Positions 17,598 through 25,913 of a stretch of DNA of 64,000 nucleotides are shown here, one piece after another (the first letter of the stretch is position 1; each line of letters begins with the position of its first letter). The stretch covers positions 1 to 64,000 of the forward strand of contig NZ_FQVF01000022.1 of NCBI RefSeq assembly GCF_900129155.1, given 5' to 3'. This stretch comes from Marinomonas polaris DSM 16579 (GTDB taxonomy: Bacteria; Pseudomonadota; Gammaproteobacteria; Pseudomonadales; Marinomonadaceae). Position numbers and translations under genes: made by a program. The notes beneath the pieces are model-generated. The model was not told the DNA's origin and ran no database searches. It saw only the letters and a program-made list of their open reading frames with translations.

Positions 17598-18773
17598 TTA
17601 AGGTAAATAAAGGTGTTCTGAAGTCAGTTCATCGAGTTGCTGAACGCCCATTAAATTTAGGCTGCGAGCCAGCTCTTCTTGCAAGATATCCAATACCCGC
17701 GTGGCACCGATTTGACCACCAGCCGCAACGCCGAATAAGGTGGCTCGACCTAGCATGACCCCCTGCGCGCCAAGAGCGGTGGCTTTTACTATGTCACTGC
17801 CACGACGAATGCCGCTGTCTAGCAATATGTCTATTTCACCACCCACGGCATCGACAATCGCCGGTAAAGCGTCGATAGAAGACAAAGCACCATCAAGCTG
17901 ACGACCACCATGATTGCTGACCACGATGCCATCAAATCCCAGCTTCAGCGCTTGCCTTGCATCATCAGGATGCAGTACACCTTTTAGGATCAACTTGCCG
18001 TGCCATTGATCTCTAGTCTTGGCCATTTTTTCCCAATCCAATAAGGTATCGAACTGCTCTTGGATAAATTTAATGGCACCCAAGGCACTTTGTTCATTCG
18101 CAGGCAAGTAAGGATTCAAATTGCCCATGGTTGGCAAACCATTAGGCATCATGACTCGACGAATCCAGTTTGGGTGCATCAGCACATTGGCTTTATTACG
18201 CCACGTAAGTTGACGCGGCTTGGCAAAATTTCGTCGGTCCCATTCACGATTTCCAACCACTGAAGCATCGGAAGTAATGACCAAGGTATTCACGTCAACA
18301 GCTTTAGCTCGCGCCAATAAATCATCGTTGAATTGTGCTTTTTTTAAGCCATAAAGCTGAAACCAGAAATCGAGATCCTGAGTGGCATCGCGCACTTGCT
18401 CCATGGAAGCATTCGACACGGTACTTAAACAGAAAGGTATTTTTTTCGCGTTAGCGGCCTTTGCCAAAGCAATGTCGGCCTGAGGCCATAACATGCCATT
18501 AAAACCGCTTGGACCTATCATCATTGGTAAGGCGCTTGACGACCCAACCAGTGATGTTGTTAACACCGGAGGATGATTGGCAACTAAAGTGTGAGAAGTC
18601 AGCCGAATCTTGGCGAAGTCGCTCTCGTTACTATGTAAGGTCTGTTCATTTTCCGCGCCACCTGCCAAGTATTCCCATGCAAAATCAGGTAATCGGTGGC
18701 GAGCAAGAGCAGCCATTTCGGCCACACTTTGCACTCTTGAAAAATCAGAACCTTTATAAAACCTACGCATCAT
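17598..18773 (-). CDS. FMN-dependent 2-hydroxyacid dehydrogenase
   Basis: A 391-residue member of the L-lactate/mandelate/glycolate dehydrogenase family. The catalytic signature SNHGGRQLD (about 286-294, His288 and Arg291) and the C-terminal FMN loop LLDSGIRRGSDI are intact. The enzyme oxidises an L-2-hydroxyacid to a 2-oxoacid with FMN. It sits between the iacG-like and amidase genes, where the classic iac clusters I recall do not have it. Oxidation of indole-lactate or mandelate-like compounds is an inference from this setting. AGGAGAG precedes two adjacent ATG codons; the second (18770) has slightly better spacing. Confidence 0.88.
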   Translation of the reverse strand: MMRRFYKGSDFSRVQSVAEMAALARHRLPDFAWEYLAGGAENEQTLHSNESDFAKIRLTSHTLVANHPPVLTTSLVGSSSALPMMIGPSGFNGMLWPQADIALAKAANAKKIPFCLSTVSNASMEQVRDATQDLDFWFQLYGLKKAQFNDDLLARAKAVDVNTLVITSDASVVGNREWDRRNFAKPRQLTWRNKANVLMHPNWIRRVMMPNGLPTMGNLNPYLPANEQSALGAIKFIQEQFDTLLDWEKMAKTRDQWHGKLILKGVLHPDDARQALKLGFDGIVVSNHGGRQLDGALSSIDALPAIVDAVGGEIDILLDSGIRRGSDIVKATALGAQGVMLGRATLFGVAAGGQIGATRVLDILQEELARSLNLMGVQQLDELTSEHLYLP

Positions 18774-18843
18774 CTCTCCTAAGAAAACAACTGAGTCCTA
18801 TCAGTTATACAACATTGCTTAGCTCTTGATTACCTTTTATTCA

Positions 18844-19347
18844 TTACTTGGTTTGTGCCACAGATTGTTCGTTCAGACAATGATAAGCACGGTTGAAGTA
18901 AACCAAGCCTTGACCATCTGTACCGACTTTTGCGTCTTTTACACGGCAGTAAAAAACAGTGTGAGAACCAATTTCATGGCTCTCATGGATTTCGCAATCA
19001 AAGCTAACCAAGGCTTCGTCCAATGCTGGCGCGCCAGTTTTTAATGTTGCCCATTGGTGTTTAGCAAAGCGCTCTTCACTGCTCAAATCACGGTTGGCAA
19101 AATCCCAAGAAACACCTTGGTGATGGCTTTGTAGTACATTCACGCACAACACAGCGTTCTTTTTAAAGTGGGGGTTAGCAAACGAGTTACGGTTCATACA
19201 CACCAACAAAGTCGGTGGCTCATCTGTCACGCTAGTAACGGCCGTTGCCGTAAAACCAAAACGTCCTGCTTCACCATCTGTGGTGATCACAGACACGGCA
19301 CCGCCCAACATAGACATGCCATCGCGGAATAATTTTGTCTCTATCAT
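18844..19347 (-). CDS. iacG: Flavin reductase, IacG-like
   Basis: A 167-residue flavin reductase-like FMN-binding protein (HpaC family): VITTDGEAGRFGFTATAVTSVTDEPP is the characteristic flavin-binding stretch. It would supply reduced flavin to the IacA monooxygenase encoded at the head of the operon. GGAG precedes the ATG by seven bases. The neighbouring reductase gene ends at 19376, 28 bases upstream. Length and motifs are normal for the family. Confidence 0.88.
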   Translation of the reverse strand: MIETKLFRDGMSMLGGAVSVITTDGEAGRFGFTATAVTSVTDEPPTLLVCMNRNSFANPHFKKNAVLCVNVLQSHHQGVSWDFANRDLSSEERFAKHQWATLKTGAPALDEALVSFDCEIHESHEIGSHTVFYCRVKDAKVGTDGQGLVYFNRAYHCLNEQSVAQTK

Positions 19348-19375
19348 GGTGTTCTCCTTCCCTTATAAGGGAGCA

Positions 19376-20329
19376 TTAAATATCGAGGACAAGGCGTGGC
19401 GACAGTGAACGAGAACAACACAAGGTAATCTGGTCGTTGTCTTCTTTTTCTTCTTCCGTCAGGTAAACATCGCGATGCTCTGGCGTACCTTCAAGAACAT
19501 CACAAAGACAGGTTCCACATGTGCCCTGTTCACAGGAAACTTTCACTTTTACGCCGGCGGCTTTTAGTGCGTCTGCAATGCTTTCGTTTTCGCCAACTTG
19601 CACTGTGACGCCACTTTTCTCGGCAAACACTTCAAAACTCGCACCGCCAGTTTCAACTTCCACATTAAAAAATTCTTTATGTACGTTGCTATCAGGCATA
19701 CCTAGATTTTTTGCAGTGCTGATCACCCAATCCATAAACCCATTTGGACCACAAACATAAAGATGAGTGTCCGCATCAAAGTCTTTCAAAACGGCTTCTA
19801 AGTCCAAACGTTGGTCTTCAGAATCAAAGTGCATGTCAACATGCTTGGTAAAAGAGCAAGACGTTAATTCACTAAGGAAACCACTTGTCTCACGAGAACG
19901 ACTGCAATAATGCAATTCAAACGTTTTGTTTTCAGCGATCAAGGAATACGCCATGGCGATCATTGGCGTAATCCCGATTCCACCACCAATCAAGATAGAA
20001 CGCTTAGCGCTCATCTCTAATGGAAAATGGTTACGCGGAACACCAATGCTTATCTCGGTACCTTCTTGCAAATTAAGATGAGCAGCAATCGATCCACCAC
20101 GTGAGTTCGGATCTTTTAAAATACCTAAGCGATAAACACTCGTGTCGGCGGGATCACCACACAGTGAATACTGACGAATTAAATCATCGCCTAAATGCAC
20201 ATCAATATGCGCACCTGCTTCAAACGCAGGCAATGCCTCACCATTGAGACTCGCAAGCTCTAAAGCAATTACACCATCAGTGTGGTTTTCTCGTTTACGA
20301 ACAACTACTTTCAATAACGTTTCAGACAT
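19376..20329 (-). CDS. iacF: PDR/VanB-type oxygenase reductase, IacF-like
   Basis: A 317-residue reductase with three domains: FMN/FAD-binding barrel (about 1-100, QYSLCGDP motif), NAD-binding domain (about 105-220, GGGIGITPM) and a C-terminal plant-type 2Fe-2S ferredoxin (about 230-317) with Cys ligands in SCEQGTCGTCLCD and a later LCCSRS. It passes electrons from NADH to the Rieske oxygenase IacCD. The start at 20329 is chosen because AGGAG precedes it by six bases; the frame stays open to 20350. An unusual tandem repeat separates it from iacE. Confidence 0.9.
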   Translation of the reverse strand: MSETLLKVVVRKRENHTDGVIALELASLNGEALPAFEAGAHIDVHLGDDLIRQYSLCGDPADTSVYRLGILKDPNSRGGSIAAHLNLQEGTEISIGVPRNHFPLEMSAKRSILIGGGIGITPMIAMAYSLIAENKTFELHYCSRSRETSGFLSELTSCSFTKHVDMHFDSEDQRLDLEAVLKDFDADTHLYVCGPNGFMDWVISTAKNLGMPDSNVHKEFFNVEVETGGASFEVFAEKSGVTVQVGENESIADALKAAGVKVKVSCEQGTCGTCLCDVLEGTPEHRDVYLTEEEKEDNDQITLCCSRSLSPRLVLDI

Positions 20330-20369
20330 CCAACTCTCCTCCCAACCCAAGCCTAAGTCGGGGCCTTAG

Positions 20370-20433
20370 TTCACAGATACAATGGTTCACAGATACAATG
20401 GTTCACAAATACAATGGCTCACAGACATAACTC
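20370..20433. repeat. Short tandem repeat (16-bp unit, about 4 copies) between iacE and iacF
   Basis: The unit TTCACAGATACAATGG occurs at 20370-20385 and 20386-20401, with one substitution at 20402-20417, and a degenerate fourth copy at 20418-20433. It fills most of the 135-base gap inside the operon. It is not a CRISPR: there are no spacers. Confidence 0.9.
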
Positions 20434-20464
20434 AAATAAAACGCGATAAGCAGGCAAAAGCTGC

Positions 20465-21220
20465 TTAGCGCATAAACAAACCACCATTCACATCCCACGT
20501 TGTTCCCGTGGTGAAGTAGGCTTCTGGGCGAGCAAATTGCACCACCACATCACCAATAAAATCGGCATTACCTAATCGACCAACCGGAATAGCGCCCAAC
20601 AAAGTTGGTAAACGATCTTCTGGCACCAAAGCGGTCACCATTGGTGAATCAATCGGACCAGGTGCCACGGCATTAACGGTCACACCTTTGCTAGCAAGCT
20701 CTTTGGCAAAGACTTTTGTTAGTGTCAAAATTCCGCCCTTGGAAGCGGCATAATGAGCACCTGTTGAAGTGCCACCATTTTGCCCAGCCAAAGACGCCAT
20801 GTTGATGATTCGGCCATAACCTTGCTCAGCCATGTATTTACCAAACACCTGGCAGCCAACAAACACACCACCCAAGTTGATATTCACCACTTCGTTAAAC
20901 TCTTCTGGGGAAATATCCATGACAGGCGTCGCTTTCGTCACCGCAGCGTTGTTAACCAATACCTGCAACGCGCCAAACTTAGTGACAGCAAATTGCAGTG
21001 CCGCTTCAAAATCAGCTTTCCTCGCAATATTCAACTCGCAAGCAATGGCGTTTATTCCTTCTGGATCAAGTGACAACGCGGCTTTTTTAGCCGCCTCACC
21101 ATTTACATCTGTCAGTACTACGCGAAAACCCGCGGCAAACAAACGTGATGCAATATGAAAACCAAGCCCTTGCGCTGCACCAGTCACTAACGCCACTTGT
21201 GCCTGTGTAGATTGAGTCAT
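20465..21220 (-). CDS. iacE: Short-chain dehydrogenase/reductase, IacE-like
   Basis: A 251-residue classical SDR. NAD(P)-binding TGAAQGLG lies at 14-20, NNAAVTK at 90-96, and the catalytic Ser143, Tyr157 and Lys161 (HYAASKGG) are all present. In the iac pathway IacE acts after IacA in converting indole-acetate to dioxindole-acetate. It lies between the oxygenase small-subunit gene and the reductase gene on the same strand, which supports the assignment. The family is broad, so identity depends on the operon rather than on its own sequence. Confidence 0.87.
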   Translation of the reverse strand: MTQSTQAQVALVTGAAQGLGFHIASRLFAAGFRVVLTDVNGEAAKKAALSLDPEGINAIACELNIARKADFEAALQFAVTKFGALQVLVNNAAVTKATPVMDISPEEFNEVVNINLGGVFVGCQVFGKYMAEQGYGRIINMASLAGQNGGTSTGAHYAASKGGILTLTKVFAKELASKGVTVNAVAPGPIDSPMVTALVPEDRLPTLLGAIPVGRLGNADFIGDVVVQFARPEAYFTTGTTWDVNGGLFMR

Positions 21221-21271
21221 TATTTCGCCCTCTGTCTCATGAAAAACTACCTATATTTCATGAAAAACCGT

Positions 21272-21754
21272 TTAAAAGATGAAACTTACCGTGCGTAAGA
21301 AACCGTCTGAATGCATCAATTTGACAACTTTACGGTCAATCATAAAACCGTCATCTGTTGGCTTTAAGCGATATTCCAAATCGGCAGGATAAGTCACTAA
21401 GTTGCCATGACGTAATTCGTTCAATGTCATCGCACAGCGCACAACAATGTAGTCAGCGGTTTCTTCCAAAATGCGCAAACGCGACACCATACGAACGGTG
21501 CTACTTGCTGCACCAGCCGAAACTGATTCACCGCTTTCCAAACGTGCTACTCGCATTCGACGCATACCCGCATCATCTAATGCTAGGTTCAGCGTGTTTT
21601 CGTAATCTGTTTCATTGTTGTCAGTCGGCACAATGTATAAGCCTTTTGTATCCCAAAGAGACAACCATGTTTGATATTCTTGGTGATCTAGCAAGTCAGC
21701 TTCATACCAAATAAATGCCGTTGCCTTGTTAAGCAAATCCATGTTTATCGTCAT
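21272..21754 (-). CDS. iacD: Aromatic-ring-hydroxylating oxygenase small subunit, IacD-like
   Basis: A 160-residue beta subunit of a Rieske non-heme iron oxygenase, with the cystatin-like (SnoaL/NTF2) cone fold and the ring-hydroxylating beta-subunit pattern (FIWYEADLLDHQEYQTWLSLW at the N-terminus, split here by family motif, and MRVARLESG in the middle). It has no metal centre of its own and supports the alpha subunit. The gene starts one base after the alpha-subunit stop codon, so translation is coupled. Confidence 0.88.
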   Translation of the reverse strand: MTINMDLLNKATAFIWYEADLLDHQEYQTWLSLWDTKGLYIVPTDNNETDYENTLNLALDDAGMRRMRVARLESGESVSAGAASSTVRMVSRLRILEETADYIVVRCAMTLNELRHGNLVTYPADLEYRLKPTDDGFMIDRKVVKLMHSDGFLRTVSFIF

Positions 21755-21755
21755 C

Positions 21756-23045
21756 TTATTTCTCCCCTTTGGCGGCCATCATTTGCTTGTATTTCTGATA
21801 AGCACCACGCATTCCTGTTTCTGAACACACAGCTCCAGCCACGTTGCCATCTTTTGATGTATGCAAATTACCCATGCCGCGGTTGACAAGAATCCAGCCA
21901 TCTTTACCAGCCATTGATCCTTTTTGAACACGCTCCCATGCTTCACCATCATCTGGCGTTCCGAAGCCCATTGGCCCTTGGAAGTGTTCGTGTAGACGCA
22001 TGCGTTTGCGGTTGAATGATACTGGTGCACCTTCACCACCAATGGCGACGTGTTGAATCTCAGTTAAGCTCACACTCACTGGACGCAAGACACGGAAAAA
22101 CGCCATCGAACAAGATACGTTCGGGAATAAATTCAAGTTAAACCCAGTACCATGCGCTGCACGAACAAGACGTTTAACCTGCTCTTCGTCTTGGCCTTCG
22201 TCACGTAATGCTTGAGCAAGCTCTTCAAAACGCGCTGGAATCGGTTGATCCAAATCCGCTTCTAAATCAACTAAGTCAGGAATCATCACCATCACACTAT
22301 GGCCATGACCTAAATCTTCTACAAAGCCGTCACCGTCGAGGAAGTCAAAAATATCAGCAGTGGCATCATCCAACGAGCTGATGAATGACTTATGAATGAT
22401 TGGAAAATGGTAGGCATCTGTGGTGTTTTCGAGCTGAATTTTCCAGTTACCTGGAAAGTTAAAACGATGCTCGCCCAAGACTTTCAATGGATAACCACCA
22501 CCTTGCTTAATAAACAAGTCGATCCATTTTTTCGCGCCGCCCAAAAAATCTTCTAGTGGCTCAATGTCGCTTTTAAAGGTCGCAAAAACCAAGCCTTGGT
22601 ACGATTCATGGCGTAGGCTTTCTAATGGCAAATCATTTTTATCGATAACACCTTCGTATTCTTCAGGTTTTGGTATTGCGCGCAAACCACCATCTAAACC
22701 ATAACCCCAGCCGTGATATGGACAAGTAAAGGCTTTCGTTTTGCCTTTACGACCTTCACACACGGTTGCACCACGGTGACGACAGCGATTAAGCAAAACA
22801 TGCAGATTCATTTTACGGTCACGGCTTAAAATAACCGGATGACGACCAACGAAGGCGGTTTTAAAGCTGCCCGCTTCTGGCACTTCGCTTTCATGACCAA
22901 TGAAAATCCAGGTGTTTTGGAATACTTTGTCTAATTCTTCTTCAAAGATTTCTGGGTCTGAATATAACGCTTTGTGAACGCGACCCTCTTCGACCATATC
23001 CGCCGCTTTTAGACTGATATTTTGCAACTCAATTAATTCACTCAT
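21756..23045 (-). CDS. iacC: Aromatic-ring-hydroxylating oxygenase large subunit, IacC-like
   Basis: A 429-residue Rieske oxygenase alpha subunit. The 2Fe-2S ligands are Cys88, His90, Cys108 and His111 (CRH...CPYH). The mononuclear iron ligands lie in TTDAYHFPIIH, with His213 and His218, preceded by bridging Asp210; the third carboxylate ligand should be in the C-terminal third. In the iac pathway this enzyme acts on the oxidised indole-acetate intermediate on the way to catechol. Electrons would come from the IacF-like reductase. An AGAGAGAAAGAAG stretch serves as ribosome site. Confidence 0.92.
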   Translation of the reverse strand: MSELIELQNISLKAADMVEEGRVHKALYSDPEIFEEELDKVFQNTWIFIGHESEVPEAGSFKTAFVGRHPVILSRDRKMNLHVLLNRCRHRGATVCEGRKGKTKAFTCPYHGWGYGLDGGLRAIPKPEEYEGVIDKNDLPLESLRHESYQGLVFATFKSDIEPLEDFLGGAKKWIDLFIKQGGGYPLKVLGEHRFNFPGNWKIQLENTTDAYHFPIIHKSFISSLDDATADIFDFLDGDGFVEDLGHGHSVMVMIPDLVDLEADLDQPIPARFEELAQALRDEGQDEEQVKRLVRAAHGTGFNLNLFPNVSCSMAFFRVLRPVSVSLTEIQHVAIGGEGAPVSFNRKRMRLHEHFQGPMGFGTPDDGEAWERVQKGSMAGKDGWILVNRGMGNLHTSKDGNVAGAVCSETGMRGAYQKYKQMMAAKGEK

Positions 23046-23102
23046 CTTCTTTCTCTCTTTAATCTTTTAGACATCGACCCTGTCGCTTTCGTGTCAGCTT
23101 GT

Positions 23103-23642
23103 TTATTTAGGAACGGGCAATGTCGCATCATCATTCCAATCCGATACTGGGCGACTAAATAGATTCTCAGTTTCAAAATGGGCCATTCGCCACACACCAT
23201 CATCACGTCGAAACGACACGCTCAAACGCGCACTGTTCAGATGAGAACCACCAGCGCTAAAGCTCGAAACTTGAATCATGTTCCAACTGCCGGATGCCTG
23301 GTCACCATCAACACGAATCACTTCGGATGACAGGTAATGCACGTTTAACGAAAAATGAGCAGGCTCAACGGTGTATTTCGCTAGCATTGAAACAATGGCA
23401 TCACGACCTTGATAACCACCAAAGCTTTTCGCATAACGAGCGCCTTTACCTTCCCACTTAGCATCTTCGGTAAATAGATCACCTAATTCATCTAATGGTG
23501 TCGCTGGATTCAAGTGATCGCACAGATCCATGTAGCGATTGATACAAGCACGAATCGCTCGGTCACTTTCTAAAGCATCAATTCGCGCCAATATAGTTTC
23601 TAGCTCGCTCGTGTCCTTCATACTTGCATCCTTCATATTCAT
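23103..23642 (-). CDS. iacI: NTF2/SnoaL-like protein, IacI-like
   Basis: A 179-residue protein with a SnoaL-like fold: an N-terminal helix with RAIRACINRYMDLCD, then strands including GYQGRDAIVSML and SGSWNMIQVSSF. In known clusters a protein of this type, IacI, is encoded close to iacB; its reaction is not well established. It follows iacB by nine bases. Two in-frame ATG codons occur at the start (23642 and 23636), with AAGAG upstream of the first. Confidence 0.8.
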   Translation of the reverse strand: MNMKDASMKDTSELETILARIDALESDRAIRACINRYMDLCDHLNPATPLDELGDLFTEDAKWEGKGARYAKSFGGYQGRDAIVSMLAKYTVEPAHFSLNVHYLSSEVIRVDGDQASGSWNMIQVSSFSAGGSHLNSARLSVSFRRDDGVWRMAHFETENLFSRPVSDWNDDATLPVPK

Positions 23643-23651
23643 CGACAGCTC

Positions 23652-24014
23652 TTAGGCGCGCTGGACAATCAGTTCACGACCAATACGAGATTCGATTTTC
23701 ACGTAGCGCCAAAGTTTGTATGGCGTATCGCCAACCGCTGCCGTACGCAACAAATTGCAGCACGCAACTACTGTGTCGTAATCCTTCACATCAGCCAAAA
23801 GATAGGTTGTCCAAGGGTAGCCAGCAGAAGGACCAACCATGCTTTGGTCGTCATCCATATTGCCGATTACTTCAACGCCATCCATGTCATGAATACCATT
23901 CCACATTGCGCCAAATGCCGCCCAAACATCCAATTGCTCTTCGCGCGCTGCGTCCATAAAATTTTGGTTAATTCCCATGCAAAACAGTACGCGTAATGGT
24001 TTTTTATCGCTCAT
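23652..24014 (-). CDS. iacB: Small IacB-like protein
   Basis: A 120-residue soluble protein without a well-defined catalytic motif. It begins PLRVLFCMGINQNF and has a conserved-looking centre VIGNMDDDQSMVGPSAGYPWTTYLLAD. Its position directly after the iacA gene, and its size, match IacB of indole-acetate clusters, a small protein of uncertain role. GGAGA precedes the ATG. The assignment relies on gene order. Confidence 0.78.
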   Translation of the reverse strand: MSDKKPLRVLFCMGINQNFMDAAREEQLDVWAAFGAMWNGIHDMDGVEVIGNMDDDQSMVGPSAGYPWTTYLLADVKDYDTVVACCNLLRTAAVGDTPYKLWRYVKIESRIGRELIVQRA

Positions 24015-24073
24015 AATTCATTTCTCCAATAATCAAAAATTCGTCTAAAAATAGGCTAAATCAAGCTAATTTC

Positions 24074-25264
24074 TTATAAATAACCTGGTAATGGTTTTTG
24101 TCCAAAAAAGATGGCACCGGCATTTTGCCAAGTGATGTCACCCATAAAAGCGTGTTGAGTAACAACTTGCGCATCGTTAACGAAACGCGACAACGGGCTG
24201 GCTTTGTAAACGCCCGTCATGCCAGATAACATTTGAACCTTACGCGCGACTTCAGCGGATACACGAGAAGCGTGTGTCGATGAAAGGCGTAATAAGTTGA
24301 TTTGCTGAACAGATAGAGATTCGTTTTTTTCTAACGTCTGCCAAGCATCATTAATGGATTCATAGAAGAAGCAGCGCGCAGCGCGTAAATCGGCGTCGGC
24401 TTTAGCAACTTCCGCTTGAGTAAGGGGACGCTCGCCAATATTTGGAGCGCCAGTGATCGAAGCCCGGCCAGCAGCCATGGCCTGAAGTTCATCAAGCGCC
24501 GCTCGTGCTACACCTAAACCAACCACAGAAAGAACTTGAGTCGCAAAAGAAAGAGAAGGATAACGGAACATTGTCTCGTCTAAGTTAGAAGCACCTCCGC
24601 GAACAAAGGTCCACTCTTCAGGCACATCCACATTATTAACAACTAAGTCATGGCTGCCTGTTCCTGCAAGGCCAACTACGTCCCAGTTTTTCTTCACTTC
24701 TGCTTTACTTGCTGGCATCACTGCCATACGAGGAAGCTCTAATTTTTCACCTTCTTTTGGTGCGATACCAACGCCGACCACATCAGCCCCCATGCAACCA
24801 CTAGAAAAACTCCAACGGCCCTTTACACAAAAACCATCGGCTATTTTTTCAGCAGGTTGAGGCGGAAAAATGCCACCAGCAAACACCACATCTGGTGATT
24901 TTGCATACACCGTTTTTAGCGTATCTATTGGCAAAGCCGACAAGTACACAACACCCATACCAAAGCTAGCTACCCAACCAGCAGAACCATCTGCTTTAGA
25001 GATCTCTTCAATCACTTCACAAAACTGAGCCGCGGTTATTTCATCGCCACCAAGACGCTTTGGAACCAGCGCACGGTAAATACCTAAACTGCGAAATTGT
25101 TCAATGATGTCCTGACTAATAAATTGCTGATCATCGAATTCGCTATTGCGAGCACGAGCTCTAATGTCACTCATCAATGCTCCAAACGCCTCACTTCCTA
25201 AAGCATCAAAAACAGATGCCGAGGCTTTTTCTTGGTAAGACGTAACCGTGTTCTTCAGACTCAT
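24074..25264 (-). CDS. iacA: Indole-3-acetate monooxygenase, IacA-like (acyl-CoA dehydrogenase fold)
   Basis: A 396-residue flavin-dependent monooxygenase with the acyl-CoA dehydrogenase fold (group D, HsaA/HpaB relatives). Helical N-terminal domain at about 25-145, beta domain around GRWSFSSGCMGAD, and C-terminal helical domain from about 245. IacA starts indole-acetate degradation by hydroxylating the indole ring with flavin reduced by IacG. The start at 25264 is supported by GAGGAG six bases upstream; the frame is open to 25387 but that extension has no ribosome site. It heads the operon of at least ten genes. Confidence 0.88.
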   Translation of the reverse strand: MSLKNTVTSYQEKASASVFDALGSEAFGALMSDIRARARNSEFDDQQFISQDIIEQFRSLGIYRALVPKRLGGDEITAAQFCEVIEEISKADGSAGWVASFGMGVVYLSALPIDTLKTVYAKSPDVVFAGGIFPPQPAEKIADGFCVKGRWSFSSGCMGADVVGVGIAPKEGEKLELPRMAVMPASKAEVKKNWDVVGLAGTGSHDLVVNNVDVPEEWTFVRGGASNLDETMFRYPSLSFATQVLSVVGLGVARAALDELQAMAAGRASITGAPNIGERPLTQAEVAKADADLRAARCFFYESINDAWQTLEKNESLSVQQINLLRLSSTHASRVSAEVARKVQMLSGMTGVYKASPLSRFVNDAQVVTQHAFMGDITWQNAGAIFFGQKPLPGYL

Positions 25265-25913
25265 AATTAGCTCCTCTAATGCAGATTTAGTTACCGACTC
25301 ACTAGGGATGAGTGAACTGTTCAAATGAAGATTTTTCAGTATTTTTACTGCATTAATAAAAAGACTAAAAGTTTTCGCTCTCATCATCGAACAACATCAA
25401 AAACACATCGCCTAACGTCTTGGTTTGCATCACTCAAAAACATTAAATAAATGTATAAAGAATGCTAATAAGGTCGTACTAATTACTTTACTTGTCAACT
25501 AAATTTTCAAGTTAAGGATCAATAAAAAAATAGATCGAAAAACAAACAATAAGGATTTTTTATATTTCAAATAAAAACAAATAAACACATAAACTATTGT
25601 TTAATATAGATTAATAATAAAAATAGACAACATAATAATCACCTATAAAACACATTAAAAATGCCAAATAAAATTCACATAAAAAAATAAATATGAACAA
25701 AAGGCATTTTTTAAAATCTTTTTTATTTGTTTTTTTATATTGTTTTTTGCAAAAAACAATGGCAGGCTAACTCCGGATTAAGGTATAGAAATGTATAAAT
25801 TCAATAAAAATAAATAGAAGAATAAAACCTGCCGAAGAGATGCCAAATGATCTCCAAGCGATAGAAAGCGCTGTAAAAAATTACATAGTGTTAACTACAT
25901 ACAGGAAAATCTT
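25265..25913. promoter_or_regulatory. AT-rich divergent control region of iac operon and ABC importer
   Basis: A 649-base region of very low GC between two divergent catabolic transcripts; its first 123 bases are an open but probably untranslated extension of the iacA frame. It holds a perfect 22-bp palindrome at 25739-25760. Several A/T tracts suggest intrinsic curvature and possible H-NS-like silencing. No small ORF was judged credible. Confidence 0.6.
25739..25760. promoter_or_regulatory. Perfect 22-bp palindrome, candidate operator
   Basis: ATTGTTTTTTG followed by its exact reverse complement CAAAAAACAAT. It lies 153 bases before the ABC binding-protein start and about 475 before iacA. 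Its symmetry suits a dimeric regulator such as the MarR protein encoded at 32834. Confidence 0.55.

Noticed and set aside
20370-20433. CRISPR-like array
   Set aside because: Units are 16 bp and directly adjacent with no spacers, and no cas genes are present.
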